DNA from: Tardiphaga robiniae
GTDB lineage: Bacteria; Pseudomonadota; Alphaproteobacteria; Rhizobiales; Xanthobacteraceae
DNA: 64,000 nucleotides
Direction: 5' to 3'
NCBI RefSeq assembly: GCF_013359755.1
Contig: NZ_JABMCJ010000092.1
Coordinates: 372,001-436,000, forward strand
Under the pieces are notes generated by a model. It had not been told where the DNA came from. It worked only from the letters and a program-made list of their open reading frames with translations, and did no database searches. The position numbers and the translations under genes were made by a program. Below are positions 34,172 through 43,188 of this stretch, in pieces (position 1 is the first letter of the stretch; each line of letters starts with the position of its first letter).

Positions 34172-34879
34172 TCACACCCCCAGATAAATCTGCTGGATAT
34201 ACTTGTCGCCAGCAATCTCCGCAGACGTCCCCTCACGGATCGTCCGTCCATGCTCCAGCACATAGACGCGATCCGCGATCCGCAGCGTTGATGTAGCGTC
34301 CTGTTCGACGATCAGGATCGCGGTGCCGTCTCTCCGGATTTGCTGGATCGAGTCGAAGATCAGCCCCTTCAGCCGCGGCGCGATGCCGACGGACGGCTCA
34401 TCCAAAAGCAATAGCTCGGGCCGGCCCATCAGCGCGCGGCCGATGGCTACCATCTGCTGTTCGCCGCCGGACAATGTGCTGGACTGTTGCCATTGCCGTT
34501 CGCGCAGCACCGGGAATAGCGTGAAGACGCGCTCCAGGTCCTTCTCGACGTCCGCGTTGTTCTTGCGCAGGTAAGCGCCGAGCTGCAGGTTCTTCAGCAC
34601 CGACAATTCCGAGAACAGTTTTCGCCCCTCGGGACAGTGGCAGATGCCCTTGGCAACGACGTTATATGGCTCGATCGGATGCAAGGACGCATCCTTGAAA
34701 TTCAGTGTGCCTTGCGATGCGATCGAGCGCGAGATCGCTTTCAGCAGCGTGGTCTTGCCGGCGCCATTGGGGCCGAGCACGCCGATGAGTTCGCCTTTCT
34801 CGACCCTGATGGAGACGGATTCGATCGCCAGCGCCTTGCCATAGCTGACCTTGAGATCGGCGACTTCAAGCAGAGGCAT
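34172..34879 (-). CDS. livF: branched-chain amino-acid-type ABC importer ATPase (LivF)
   Basis: 235 residues. Walker A GPNGAGKTTLL, signature LSGGEQQMVAIGRALM and Walker B LLLLDEPSVGIAP, with the short C-terminus of LivF. Last gene of the livK-H-M-G-F unit and overlaps livG by 14 bp. The transported compound may be a branched-chain amino acid, urea, amide or aromatic acid, since this importer family is broad. Confidence 0.92.
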   Translation of the reverse strand: MPLLEVADLKVSYGKALAIESVSIRVEKGELIGVLGPNGAGKTTLLKAISRSIASQGTLNFKDASLHPIEPYNVVAKGICHCPEGRKLFSELSVLKNLQLGAYLRKNNADVEKDLERVFTLFPVLRERQWQQSSTLSGGEQQMVAIGRALMGRPELLLLDEPSVGIAPRLKGLIFDSIQQIRRDGTAILIVEQDATSTLRIADRVYVLEHGRTIREGTSAEIAGDKYIQQIYLGV

Positions 34880-35609
34880 GGGCTTCCTCCGTCTTGCCGA
34901 TATAGGCTTCGATCACCTTCTCGTTCTTCACGATTTCTTCCGGTGGGCCGACGGCGATGATCTCGCCGAAATTCATCGCGATCACGCGCGATACCAATGC
35001 CATGAACTCGCGCAGCTTGTGTTCGATCAGCAAAATAGTGAGGTTCTCCTCGCGATGCAGCCTGCGGATCAACTGTGCCAGTTGTTCGATCTCGCTGCTG
35101 CCAAGCCCTGCGAAGGGCTCGTCGAGCAGCAACAGGTCCGGCCGGGTCGCCAGCGCACGGGCGATTTCGAGCCGCCGCAGGTCGCCGTAAGGCAGCGTCT
35201 CCACCGGCTCCTTGTCGCGTCCGCCGAGACCGACCTGTCCCAGCAGATAGCTGGCGCGCGCCTCCTTGTCCTTGTCCTCGCTGGCGCGCGGCGACATGCA
35301 GGCCACCAGCACGTTCTCCAGCAGGTTCATGCCGACGAAAGGCCGGGTGAGCTGGAAGGTGCGCGCCATGCCGCGATTGACCACCTTGTAGGGGGCAAGC
35401 TCGCGCACCAGTTCGCCGTTGAAGTGAATGGTGCCGGTTGTCGGCTGCATGAAGCCGGTGAGGATGTTGAACAGTGTGGTCTTGCCGGCGCCGTTGGGGC
35501 CGAGAATGCCAGTGAACTCGCCTTTCTTCAGCGTGAAGCTCGCGTTCTTGACTGCGGTCAGGCCGCCGAAGCGCTTGGTCACGCCGTTGACTTCGAGCAG
35601 GTCAGTCAT
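34866..35609 (-). CDS. livG: branched-chain amino-acid-type ABC importer ATPase (LivG)
   Basis: 247 residues. Walker A GPNGAGKTTLFN, the LivG-typical insertion after LTRPFVGMNLLENVL, the signature region (LPYGDLRRLEIARAL, with Tyr-Gly replacing Ser-Gly as in many LivG proteins) and Walker B LLLLDEPFAGL. Overlaps livM by 4 bp and livF by 14 bp. Confidence 0.92.
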   Translation of the reverse strand: MTDLLEVNGVTKRFGGLTAVKNASFTLKKGEFTGILGPNGAGKTTLFNILTGFMQPTTGTIHFNGELVRELAPYKVVNRGMARTFQLTRPFVGMNLLENVLVACMSPRASEDKDKEARASYLLGQVGLGGRDKEPVETLPYGDLRRLEIARALATRPDLLLLDEPFAGLGSSEIEQLAQLIRRLHREENLTILLIEHKLREFMALVSRVIAMNFGEIIAVGPPEEIVKNEKVIEAYIGKTEEAHASA

Positions 35610-36535
35610 CGCAGGCGCTCCGTCAGCCGGCGCCAGAGCGGCGCGATCAGTCCATTAGGCAGGAAGAACAGGATCAGCATCAGGGTCAGCGTGTAGATCC
35701 ATAGCCGGTATTCGCCGAAGCCGCGCAGCATCTCGGTGAGCAACGTCAGGAGGATCGCGGCGACGGCGGCGCCATAGATCGAACCGATGCCGCCGACATA
35801 GACCATGATGATCACCGTGATGGAGACCACGACCGAGAACAGCGGCGGTGACACCTGTAGCTGATAATGCGCATAGAGCGCGCCGCCCAGACCGGCGAAA
35901 CCGGCCGAGATCATCAGCGACACGATCTTGTAGAAGGTGACGTTGATGCCGGCTGCCTGACAGGTCGCCTCGTCGCCGCGGATCGCGCGGAGTAGTAATC
36001 CCCAATGCGACTGCGCCAGCAGCGTCAGCGCGATCACTGTGACCGCGAGAATCGCCAGCACGAACCAGTAGTAATGCAGCGGGTTCTTCATGAGGGGATC
36101 GAGGCCGTAGATGCCTTCCTCGCCGCCGGTATATTCCCAGAAGATCAGACACAGCCGCTGCAGGATCGCGGAGGCGGAGAGCATCGCCAGCGCGAAATAT
36201 GGCCCGCGCAACCGCAATGTCGGGAAACCGACCAGCAGGCTGAAGGCGATGGCGATCACCACGCCGAGCGGCAGGCTGACCCACGGATTTGTCGACCAGA
36301 TCGAGGACAGGAAACCGGCCGTATAGGCGCCGGCGCCGATGAACAGCGAATGGCCGAAATTCTCGCGCCCGGTGAGGCCGGACATGAAGTCCCAGCTCGA
36401 GGCCCAGATGCCGTAGATCACGCAGACCGTGAGCACGCCGGTGAGATAGTTGCTGGCGGCGAACATGGGCAGCAGCGCGAGAAAGGCGACCACGAGGATG
36501 CCGCCTGCGATGTCTATGGGGGCGATGCGTTTCAT
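35606..36535 (-). CDS. livM: branched-chain amino-acid-type ABC importer permease (LivM)
   Basis: 309 residues with about ten hydrophobic segments. The conserved LivM pieces YGIWASSWDFMSGLTGRENFGHS (near residue 40-60) and LLLRAIRGDEATCQAAGIN (EAA-like loop, near 190) are present. Starts 1 bp after livH and overlaps livG. Confidence 0.92.
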   Translation of the reverse strand: MKRIAPIDIAGGILVVAFLALLPMFAASNYLTGVLTVCVIYGIWASSWDFMSGLTGRENFGHSLFIGAGAYTAGFLSSIWSTNPWVSLPLGVVIAIAFSLLVGFPTLRLRGPYFALAMLSASAILQRLCLIFWEYTGGEEGIYGLDPLMKNPLHYYWFVLAILAVTVIALTLLAQSHWGLLLRAIRGDEATCQAAGINVTFYKIVSLMISAGFAGLGGALYAHYQLQVSPPLFSVVVSITVIIMVYVGGIGSIYGAAVAAILLTLLTEMLRGFGEYRLWIYTLTLMLILFFLPNGLIAPLWRRLTERLR

Positions 36536-36536
36536 G

Positions 36537-37391
36537 TCAGAATGCCGCCCGTCGCCCGAGGAGTCCTGACGGGCGTATCATCAGCGTGACGACGACCGCG
36601 ACCAGCGACACCAGCTCGGTCCATGACGTCGAAATCAGATAGGCGACGATGGTCTCGGAATAGCCGAGGATCAGCGACGCGATGATGCTGCCGGGGATCG
36701 AGCCAAGCCCGCCGACGATGACGATGGCGAAGGCCTTCACCATCGGCAGCAGGCCCATGGTCGGCTGCACCGTGAGGAAGGGCGACACCAGTACCCCAGC
36801 GAGCGCCGCGGTGCCGGCGGAAATCGCCATCACGATGGAGAAAATGCGGTTGGTCGGGATGCCCATATATTGCGCGGCTTCCGGATCCTGCGATACCGCG
36901 AGGATGGCCGCGCCGAGCCGCGTGCGCTGGATGAACAGCCAGAGGCCGAGCAGCACGAGGACACCGGCGACAAGGGCGAGCAGGCGCTGGCCGGAAATAT
37001 CCACGCCGCCGATCGAGAGCTTGTCAGCCACGAAGGAAGGCACGTTGCGATATTCGGAGCCGAAGGTGATGAACAGCGCCTGTTCGACCGCGAGCGAAAC
37101 GGCGAGGGTAATCATCAGCACCGCGAGCTGAGACGAGCGCAGCGGACGCACCAGAAAACGCTCCATCACCACGCCGAAGCCGGCGACGATCAGCACAGCA
37201 AGTGGTGCTGCGATGAAGAGCGGAACGCCGAGCAGCGAGGTGAGGACATAGGCCGCATAGGCGCCGAGTGCGTAGAACGAGCCATGGGCGAGATTGAGGA
37301 TGCGGGCGACGCCGAAGATCAGGGTGAAACCAACGGCCAGCATCGCATAGATGGCGCTGGAGACCGCGCCGTAGATCAGAATCTGAAGCAT
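36537..37391 (-). CDS. livH: branched-chain amino-acid-type ABC importer permease (LivH)
   Basis: 284 residues, about eight membrane helices. Hallmarks are GFTLIFGVARILNLAHGSFYALGAY (about 22-46), AILAVSQDPEAAQYMGIPTN and GGLGSIPGSIIASL. Lies 128 bp downstream of livK and directly before livM. Forms the channel with LivM. Confidence 0.92.
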   Translation of the reverse strand: MLQILIYGAVSSAIYAMLAVGFTLIFGVARILNLAHGSFYALGAYAAYVLTSLLGVPLFIAAPLAVLIVAGFGVVMERFLVRPLRSSQLAVLMITLAVSLAVEQALFITFGSEYRNVPSFVADKLSIGGVDISGQRLLALVAGVLVLLGLWLFIQRTRLGAAILAVSQDPEAAQYMGIPTNRIFSIVMAISAGTAALAGVLVSPFLTVQPTMGLLPMVKAFAIVIVGGLGSIPGSIIASLILGYSETIVAYLISTSWTELVSLVAVVVTLMIRPSGLLGRRAAF

Positions 37392-37519
37392 GAGAACCCG
37401 CTGTTGAAGACCGGACGGCGGAGGGCGAACTTCTTCGGGCTCGCTTCTCCCGTTTTCCGGCCGGCGAGGGATCGCCGGCCGCGCGGTTACGCTGCGGTCA
37501 GATGACCGCCATCAACAAA

Positions 37520-38743
37520 TCAGTTGCTCATCCAGGGCGGTGCGATCATCGGGCCGGTAGCGGCTTCCTTCGGCCAGACCACGACGCGGGCGCCGTCCTT
37601 CTGCCACTGCACGAACAGCAGGTTCTGCAGGCCCGGGCCGGTCTTCACGTCGTGTACTTCGTCGAACACCAGCTTGCCGGCGATGCCGACATGATCGGTC
37701 TTTTCAAGCTCCTTGATGACCGCATCGGGTTCTATGGAGTTGGCGCGCTTGACGGCGTCTGCATAGACGTACACCGAGTCGTAAGCACCGATTCCGGTAT
37801 AGACGGGTGCGGTGCCGAAGCGCTTCACGAATTCATCCCAGAACGGAATGGTCTTTGGCGTAAGCGGCGCGCGGATGGCGAACATGCCGACGGTTTCGGC
37901 ATTGGCCTTGCCGCTGACGCGCGTGAAGAAGTCGGCATCCTGGCTCTTGACGTCGATGCCGCCGATCGGGATCGGCACCTGCGCGTCATGCCACTGCTTG
38001 ACGAAGATGTCCGATGAGGCATGCGAGAGCACGACGATCAGATACTGCGCGCCGGAATTCTTCACCTTGGCGAACAGCGGTGAGAAATCCGAGGTCGAAG
38101 TGTCGAAGAATTCGGCCAGCGTCACGTCGGTGCCGCCGTCGGTCGCGCCCTTTTTCAGGATCGGAACGAGATCCTGCACCCATTTGGCGTTCTCGCCGAC
38201 GATGGCGATCTTCTTCAGGCCCATCTCGCCTTTCAGCTTGCCGTTGATGAAGTCGACCAGCGCGCGCGCCTGATGCGCCGCGTTGATGGGGAAGGCGCGG
38301 AAGATATATTTGTAGTTCTCATAGTCTGTTTTCACCTTTGCGGTGATGGCAGGTGAGGCAGCCCCGACGCCGATATAGATCGTCTTGGCGTTGGAAATAT
38401 GCGGCAGCTGGGCCAGTGTGACGCCTGACGTATAGCCGCCGATCAGCACGTTGACCTTGTCATCGGCGGTGAGCTTCTTGATTGCAGCGATGCCCTGTTC
38501 GGGATTCTCGGTCTCGTCGGCGACAACCATTTCGAGCTTGCGGCCGAGCAATCCGCCCTTGGCGTTGATCTCTTCGATGGCCAGCTTAGCGGCGTTCTGC
38601 GTATCGCGGCCGACCTGCAACTGGACCGACGTCGGAATGCCGATCTTGATCGGCGCTTGCTGGGCAGATGCTGGAGCAGCGGAAGCAAGGGCGCCAGCAA
38701 CAATCATACTCGCAGCCGCAAGCGGCCTCAGAAATGAGTCCAT
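37520..38743 (-). CDS. livK: branched-chain amino-acid-type ABC importer binding protein (LivK family, Peripla_BP_6)
   Basis: 407 residues from the ATG at 38743, preceded by AGGGAGAG; upstream frame codons have no support. A signal peptide ends at ASAQ (about residue 28). The type I periplasmic-binding fold is seen from IKIGIPTSVQLQVGRDTQNAA on, with GGYTSGVTLA and FRAFPINAAHQARAL as typical loops. The pocket Ser/Thr and Asp residues for amino-acid binding are not obvious, so the ligand may differ from Leu/Ile/Val. First gene of the importer unit. Confidence 0.9.
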   Translation of the reverse strand: MDSFLRPLAAASMIVAGALASAAPASAQQAPIKIGIPTSVQLQVGRDTQNAAKLAIEEINAKGGLLGRKLEMVVADETENPEQGIAAIKKLTADDKVNVLIGGYTSGVTLAQLPHISNAKTIYIGVGAASPAITAKVKTDYENYKYIFRAFPINAAHQARALVDFINGKLKGEMGLKKIAIVGENAKWVQDLVPILKKGATDGGTDVTLAEFFDTSTSDFSPLFAKVKNSGAQYLIVVLSHASSDIFVKQWHDAQVPIPIGGIDVKSQDADFFTRVSGKANAETVGMFAIRAPLTPKTIPFWDEFVKRFGTAPVYTGIGAYDSVYVYADAVKRANSIEPDAVIKELEKTDHVGIAGKLVFDEVHDVKTGPGLQNLLFVQWQKDGARVVVWPKEAATGPMIAPPWMSN

Positions 38744-39241
38744 GGTGTCTCTCCCTAGAGGCATCTGGGTCGTTGCCCGATGCTTTTTTGTGTGATCACA
38801 GACTGCCAAGTGCGGCGAGAGCAAGTCAAGGAAGATTGCGCGCAGCAACACTGTGTCGCGGATTAAATTGCGAGCATTCACAAAGCGCTTCTTGTTGCGA
38901 CGCGATCACTGCTTGCATGACATGTAACGATGCTGCGGCGCGGGTGGCACATTGCAAGTTGCGAGCAGGTGCAACATGCGCATTCTCAAGTGGCCGAGTT
39001 GGGGGTGGCGTTGGGTACAGCCGGGGCTGCCAAGGGGTGGGACCGCCGACGCAGGTAATAACGGCGGTCCCGTGCCGTGCATTGAAATTCGGGGTTGGAA
39101 AGCGACTTCCGCACCCCACTGCGCGACGCGATCGACGCTATCCCAGCCGGGTTTTGTCGCAACTTAAACCAAATCTTAACCTAACCGATTAGGCTTACCT
39201 GGCCGGCTTTTCGAGCATTTTTAGTAAAGGTGGAGAATAAT
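38744..39241. other. 498-bp stretch upstream of livK without a gene
   Basis: Frames here lack sites and sensible composition. It holds a perfect 10-bp inverted repeat (39039-39071, described separately) and, near 39160-39230, an AT-richer stretch. Probably the livK promoter and the 3' end of the DUF6455 transcript. Confidence 0.45.
39039..39071. repeat. 10-bp perfect inverted repeat in a gene-free region
   Basis: GGGACCGCCG (39039-39048) pairs with CGGCGGTCCC (39062-39071) around a 13-nt loop. It is about 300 bp ahead of livK and 170 bp after the DUF6455 stop. No U-run follows on either strand, so it is not a simple terminator. Confidence 0.45.
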
Positions 39242-39649
39242 CTACTCCGCAGCCCGGGCCAGCAGGGTGATGTCGTTGGCATTGGCGCAATAGTTCTCGT
39301 AGTTCGCCGCCGCCGTCTTGGCTGCGAGGTCGGCGCCGCAGGCCCGTTTGTGTGCGCAACTGGCGCAGGCGTGGCGCATCTCCATCATGTCAGGCGGCCG
39401 GATCTTGGCAATGGCGGCTTCGTCAAAACCGAGCGCACGGAGCATCTGCGGCAATTCCTCCGCACCGTTCACGCCTCTGCGCACGATCGTATCGAGATCG
39501 CTTGGCGCAAGGCCAAGCTCATGGGCCATGCGTTTGAACTCGCCGCTGTCGAGCGCACCGAGTTCGTTGAGCTGGCGACGCTGGATCAACCAGTCGCCAA
39601 TGCGTTCGATGAGATTGCTGACGACGGGATAGGGCTGGACGGATGTCAT
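39242..39649 (-). CDS. DUF6455 family protein with a four-Cys cluster
   Basis: 135 residues from the ATG at 39649; the frame starts further upstream without support. The N-terminal half (RRQLNELGALDSGEFKRMA) resembles the short DUF1127-like helix and is followed by ELGLAPSDLDTIVRRG. The C-terminal half has C-x2-C-x5-C-x16-C (CASC...C...C), suited to zinc or an iron-sulfur cluster. Function unknown; the family is common in alphaproteobacteria. It is divergent from the small secreted protein gene at 39879. Confidence 0.75.
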   Translation of the reverse strand: MTSVQPYPVVSNLIERIGDWLIQRRQLNELGALDSGEFKRMAHELGLAPSDLDTIVRRGVNGAEELPQMLRALGFDEAAIAKIRPPDMMEMRHACASCAHKRACGADLAAKTAAANYENYCANANDITLLARAAE

Positions 39650-39878
39650 GGCGGTCTCCGCTGCTGAGAGTGATTGAGCGAAGGGTCTGCGCAGCAGCGC
39701 GGAGTCGCATTGCGCTGGATCAATCGGTGGGTGCGCCATGGACGGTTAGTCTTACCGCCAGAAATGCCTGCGCCGCAGGCACTTTCCGGGGAAACTCGAG
39801 GCTGGATTCAACGTTATCCATGCTTAACTTAGAGACATTGTTAGTCCAGAAGCCGGGAACCGGCCTCAGGAGGCGTAA

Positions 39879-40268
39879 ATGAGTTGCAAGCGTTTGAGTA
39901 TGATTGCGGCCGGCGTCAGTCTGCTGGCGTGCGTCGGTGCCGCGCAAGCGGACACATACAAGCCCGGCGAATTCTTGCTGCTCGACCTGCAGAAGGCCGT
40001 GCTGTCGCCGAAACTGCTGGGCCCGCCCGCGTCATTCGAGCAGGTGCAGATCCAGGCCAAGGCCGATGCGAAGGCGAATGTGAAAGCTGATCCGGCGAAG
40101 GCAGCACCGCGTCTTGTGCGCGCGCAGTCTGCGAAGCCGGTGGCACAGCGCGCCGCTGCGCAGAAGAAGGTTGCCCGTCGCAGCAATCCGCTGAACGCCA
40201 ATGCGGCGGACACGCGGGTGCAGGTCTGGCCGTGCCGCACAGGTGGCATCTGCAGCTGGCAGAAATGA
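39879..40268 (+). CDS. small secreted hypothetical protein
   Basis: 129 residues with a strong AGGAGG site 5 nt before the ATG. A signal peptide ends at AAQA (about residue 24). The mature part begins DTYKPGEFLLLDLQKAVLSPKLLGP and continues as an Ala/Lys-rich, probably disordered stretch (residues 60-105). It ends WPCRTGGICSWQK, where two Cys could form a disulfide. I recognise no named domain. Codon use is typical of the window. Confidence 0.7.
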   Translation: MSCKRLSMIAAGVSLLACVGAAQADTYKPGEFLLLDLQKAVLSPKLLGPPASFEQVQIQAKADAKANVKADPAKAAPRLVRAQSAKPVAQRAAAQKKVARRSNPLNANAADTRVQVWPCRTGGICSWQK

Positions 40269-40293
40269 AAAGGCGGCGGATTGCTCCGCCGCC
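40262..40293 (-). terminator. rho-independent terminator of the M20 deacylase operon
   Basis: Read on the minus strand: GGCGGCGGA, loop GCAA, TCCGCCGCC, then TTTTCATTT. A 9-bp GC-rich stem followed by a U-rich tract, 31 bp after the M20 stop codon at 40324 and reaching the end of the convergent secreted-protein gene. Confidence 0.75.
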
Positions 40294-40323
40294 CATTCGG
40301 TCTTCAGGCTGAGGCCTGAATGA

Positions 40324-41613
40324 TCAGGCCTTGATCTCTTCCACGCCGCACCATTCGGCGATGAACAGCGCCAGCGCCGTCGTCGTCTTCTTCAGCGAGG
40401 GCAGGTTGACGCCTTCGTCGAAGCCGTGGACGCCGCGCGAAATGCAGCCGTAGTTCAGCGTCGGCACATTGTCGAACAGCGCGTAGACGCGGCTGTCGAG
40501 ATAGGCGAGCGAGATTTCCGGCTTGGGCTTCTGGCCGAACACCGCTTCATGCGCCGCGGCCAGCGTGGCTTCTGCATCAGATCCCGGCTTGAGTTCGTAG
40601 CCTTCGGCCTGGAAGCCGTTGAAGGTCACGGTCGGCGGGATGTTCGACAGGAACGGATCCTGATGTGCGAAGGCGGCGACGCAGTCGGTGATCTCCTTCT
40701 TCGCTGCTTCGGCTGTCTTGCCGGGCAGCAACGAGATGCGGAAGTCCACCTTGCACCAGGCCGGGACCGATGACGCCCAGTCGCCGCCGGCGATCTTGCC
40801 GATGTTCAGGTTGACCGGCTTCTCGATGTTCTTGAAGTGCTCGTGCTGGTCCTTGGTCGCATTCCACTTGGCTTCCAGCTTGCGCAATTCGCCGATGATG
40901 CGATAGGCGCCGTCGATGGCGTTGGCCCCGGTGCCCATGCGCTGCACATGCACCGGCACGCCGCGGACTTCGACCTGGAACCAGACGACGCCGATATTGG
41001 CGCGCGTGATCGTCTCATGCGACGGCTCCGACACCACCACGGCGTCGGCCTTGTAGCCGCGCAGATGCGTCATCAGCGCGCCGTCGCCGGTGGACTCCTC
41101 TTCCACCACCGACTGCAGATAGACCGTTGCCGCTGGCTGCAGGCCGAGGCTCTTGAGTGCATCGAGCGCGAAGATGTTGGAGGCGCAGCCGGCCTTCATG
41201 TCGCCGGCGCCGCGGCCCTGCATCCAGTCGCCCTGGATCACGGGGTCGTAAGGCGGCGTGGTCCACATGTCGTGGGGACCTTCCGGCACCACGTCGACAT
41301 GGCCCTGCATGATCAGCGAGCGGCCTTTCTCCTCGCGCGGATAATGCGTGCCGACCACGATCGGCGCAGTCGAATGCAGGTCGTCCCAGGCGCCGGCGCC
41401 GGGATGATGGCCGAGCGCGGCGCGATCCATCTCGAAGCGCTCCATCTTGTAGCCGCGCGTTTTCATGGCGCGGAACATGAAGTCCTGCATCGTGTGTTCG
41501 TTGCCGCGGGTCGAGACGTGGCGCACCATGTCCTGGGTGAACTTCACCTGGGCATCGAAGCCCTTGTCGACGGCAGCGATGATCTTGTCGCGAAGTGCGG
41601 GATCGAGAGCCAT
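40324..41613 (-). CDS. M20 family amidohydrolase (ArgE/DapE-like deacylase)
   Basis: 429 residues. The dinuclear zinc ligands are visible: MQGHVDVVPEG (H-x-D), GRGAGDMKAG (bridging Asp), VVEEESTGDGA (general base Glu and ligand Glu), VSEPS and, at the C-terminus, HGFDEGVNL (His). A lid/dimerisation domain lies between about residues 210 and 330. Family members remove acetyl, succinyl or formyl groups from amino acids. It follows the GabT-like gene by 27 bp in the unit that starts at the GntR gene. The most likely substrate is an N-acyl amino acid. Confidence 0.88.
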   Translation of the reverse strand: MALDPALRDKIIAAVDKGFDAQVKFTQDMVRHVSTRGNEHTMQDFMFRAMKTRGYKMERFEMDRAALGHHPGAGAWDDLHSTAPIVVGTHYPREEKGRSLIMQGHVDVVPEGPHDMWTTPPYDPVIQGDWMQGRGAGDMKAGCASNIFALDALKSLGLQPAATVYLQSVVEEESTGDGALMTHLRGYKADAVVVSEPSHETITRANIGVVWFQVEVRGVPVHVQRMGTGANAIDGAYRIIGELRKLEAKWNATKDQHEHFKNIEKPVNLNIGKIAGGDWASSVPAWCKVDFRISLLPGKTAEAAKKEITDCVAAFAHQDPFLSNIPPTVTFNGFQAEGYELKPGSDAEATLAAAHEAVFGQKPKPEISLAYLDSRVYALFDNVPTLNYGCISRGVHGFDEGVNLPSLKKTTTALALFIAEWCGVEEIKA

Positions 41614-41640
41614 TTGTTTTTCCTTTTCTTGTGAGAGGGC

Positions 41641-42918
41641 TCAGGCAGTCAGCGCGCGTTCGAGCTTGTCCATGCCTTCGTCGAGGATTTCGTCCTGGGC
41701 GGTCAGCGGAACGAGCACGCGGATGGTGTTGAAGTTAACGCCGCAGGACAGCAGGATCAGACCTTCTTCGGTGGCCTTCTGCGTCACCTTCTTGGTCAGT
41801 TCCGCGTCCGGCGTGTCCGAGCCGCGTTCCTTGACGATGTCGAAGGCGATCATGGCGCCGACATTGCGGATGCTGGCGATCGGCACGAGATCGTTACGCT
41901 GCTGCATCTTCTTCAGGCGCGTGGTGATGCGCTCGCCGATATGGTTGGCGCGGTCGACCAACTTCTCTTTCTCGAACACGTCGAGCACGGCCATCGCTGC
42001 GGCAATCGCCAGCGGGTTGCCGGCATAGGTGCCGCCGAGGCCGCCCGGATCGGCAGCGTCCATGATCTTCGCCTTGCCGATCACGCCCGACAGCGGGAAG
42101 CCGCCGGCGAGGCTCTTCGCCACGGTGATGAGGTCGGGCTTCACGTCGTAATGTTCCATCGCGAACATCTTGCCGGTGCGGCCGTAACCGGTCTGCACTT
42201 CGTCGGCGATGAAGACGATTCCATTCTCGTCGCAGATCTTGCGCAGCGCGCGCATCAGTTCCGGCGGGGCCTGGTGGAAGCCGCCTTCGCCCTGCACGGG
42301 CTCGATGATGATGGCCGCGACGCGGGCCGGATCGATGTCGGCCTTGAACAGGAAGCTGAGATACTTGAGCGATTCCTCAACCGTGACATCGAGCGGCGCG
42401 GCCGGGAACGGCACGTGCCAGACTTCCGGCATGGCTCCGCCAAAGCCCTTCTTGTAGGGGAACACCTTGCCGGTCATGGTCATGGTCATGTGGGTGCGGC
42501 CATGGAAACCGCCGGTGAAGGCAATCACGCCGGCGCGGCCGGTGGCGGCGCGGGCCATCTTGATGGCGTTCTCGGTCGCTTCGGCGCCGGTGGTGAAGAA
42601 TGCGGTCTTGGTGGCGCCGTCGATCGGCGCCAGCTTGTTCAGGCGCTCGGCGAGGGTCACGTAGGATTCATACAGCAGCACCTGGAAGCAGGTGTGGGTG
42701 AAGTTCTCCATCTGCGCGCGCACGGCGGCCATGATGGTCGGGTGGCAGTGGCCGGTGTTGAGCACGGCGATGCCGCCGGCGAAGTCGACATAGCGCTTGC
42801 CTTCGACGTCCCAGACTTCCGCATTCAGCGCGCGCTGCGCCGAGATCGGAGTGGAATGGCCGATGCCGCGGGGAACGGCGGCTTCGCGGCGCGCGAAGAT
42901 TTCTGCGTTGGTTGGCAT
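41641..42918 (-). CDS. gabT: 4-aminobutyrate transaminase-like class III PLP aminotransferase
   Basis: 425 residues, the normal GabT length. Signatures are GIAVLNTGHCHP, GAEATENAIKMARAATGR, FIADEVQTGYGRTGKMFA (acid that binds the PLP ring) and VAKSLAGGFP with the Schiff-base Lys at about residue 268. It would move the amino group of GABA or a similar omega-amino acid to 2-oxoglutarate. It lies between a polyamine-deacetylase-like gene and an M20 deacylase gene, so polyamine or N-acyl-GABA breakdown is plausible; no succinate-semialdehyde dehydrogenase gene is in the window. Confidence 0.88.
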   Translation of the reverse strand: MPTNAEIFARREAAVPRGIGHSTPISAQRALNAEVWDVEGKRYVDFAGGIAVLNTGHCHPTIMAAVRAQMENFTHTCFQVLLYESYVTLAERLNKLAPIDGATKTAFFTTGAEATENAIKMARAATGRAGVIAFTGGFHGRTHMTMTMTGKVFPYKKGFGGAMPEVWHVPFPAAPLDVTVEESLKYLSFLFKADIDPARVAAIIIEPVQGEGGFHQAPPELMRALRKICDENGIVFIADEVQTGYGRTGKMFAMEHYDVKPDLITVAKSLAGGFPLSGVIGKAKIMDAADPGGLGGTYAGNPLAIAAAMAVLDVFEKEKLVDRANHIGERITTRLKKMQQRNDLVPIASIRNVGAMIAFDIVKERGSDTPDAELTKKVTQKATEEGLILLSCGVNFNTIRVLVPLTAQDEILDEGMDKLERALTA

Positions 42919-42997
42919 GCGAGTTTGTCCTTCGAGTTTTCTTGGATGTTGTTGGGTGTGGATCAGTGGATGGAGCAGGCTGCTGCGCCGGGCGCTG

Positions 42998-43146
42998 TAG
43001 GCTCCCTCGCCCCGCTCTTGCGGGGAGAGGGGTGGGGTGAGGGGCTCTTGCGATCCGCAAGTGCAGTGCGTGCGATGAGCGCCGTGCCATGCCCCTCACC
43101 CGCCGCGAAGACGCGGCGACCTCTCCCCGCGCAGAGCGGGGAGAGG
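42998..43146. repeat. compound palindromic repeat region of the CTCTCCCC/GGGGAGAG family
   Basis: Contains CCCTCGCCCCGCTCTTGCGG, GGGGAGAGGGGTGGGGTGAGG, then the reverse set CCCCTCACCCGCCGCGAAGA and the hairpin CCTCTCCCCGC/GCGGGGAGAGG at 43120-43146. The two halves are inverted copies around an 80-bp centre. It fills the 270-bp gap between the deacetylase and gabT genes on the same strand, so it is likely transcribed and may reduce or tune gabT expression. Confidence 0.8.
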
Positions 43147-43188
43147 TTAAGAGAGCGCGGCGTGCTGGTGTTCACTCGATAAGTCCAA

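Noticed and set aside
38668-39192. 174-codon frame upstream of livK
   Set aside because: Overlaps the livK signal peptide region, has no ribosome site, and reads Cys/Arg/Ser-rich low-quality sequence.
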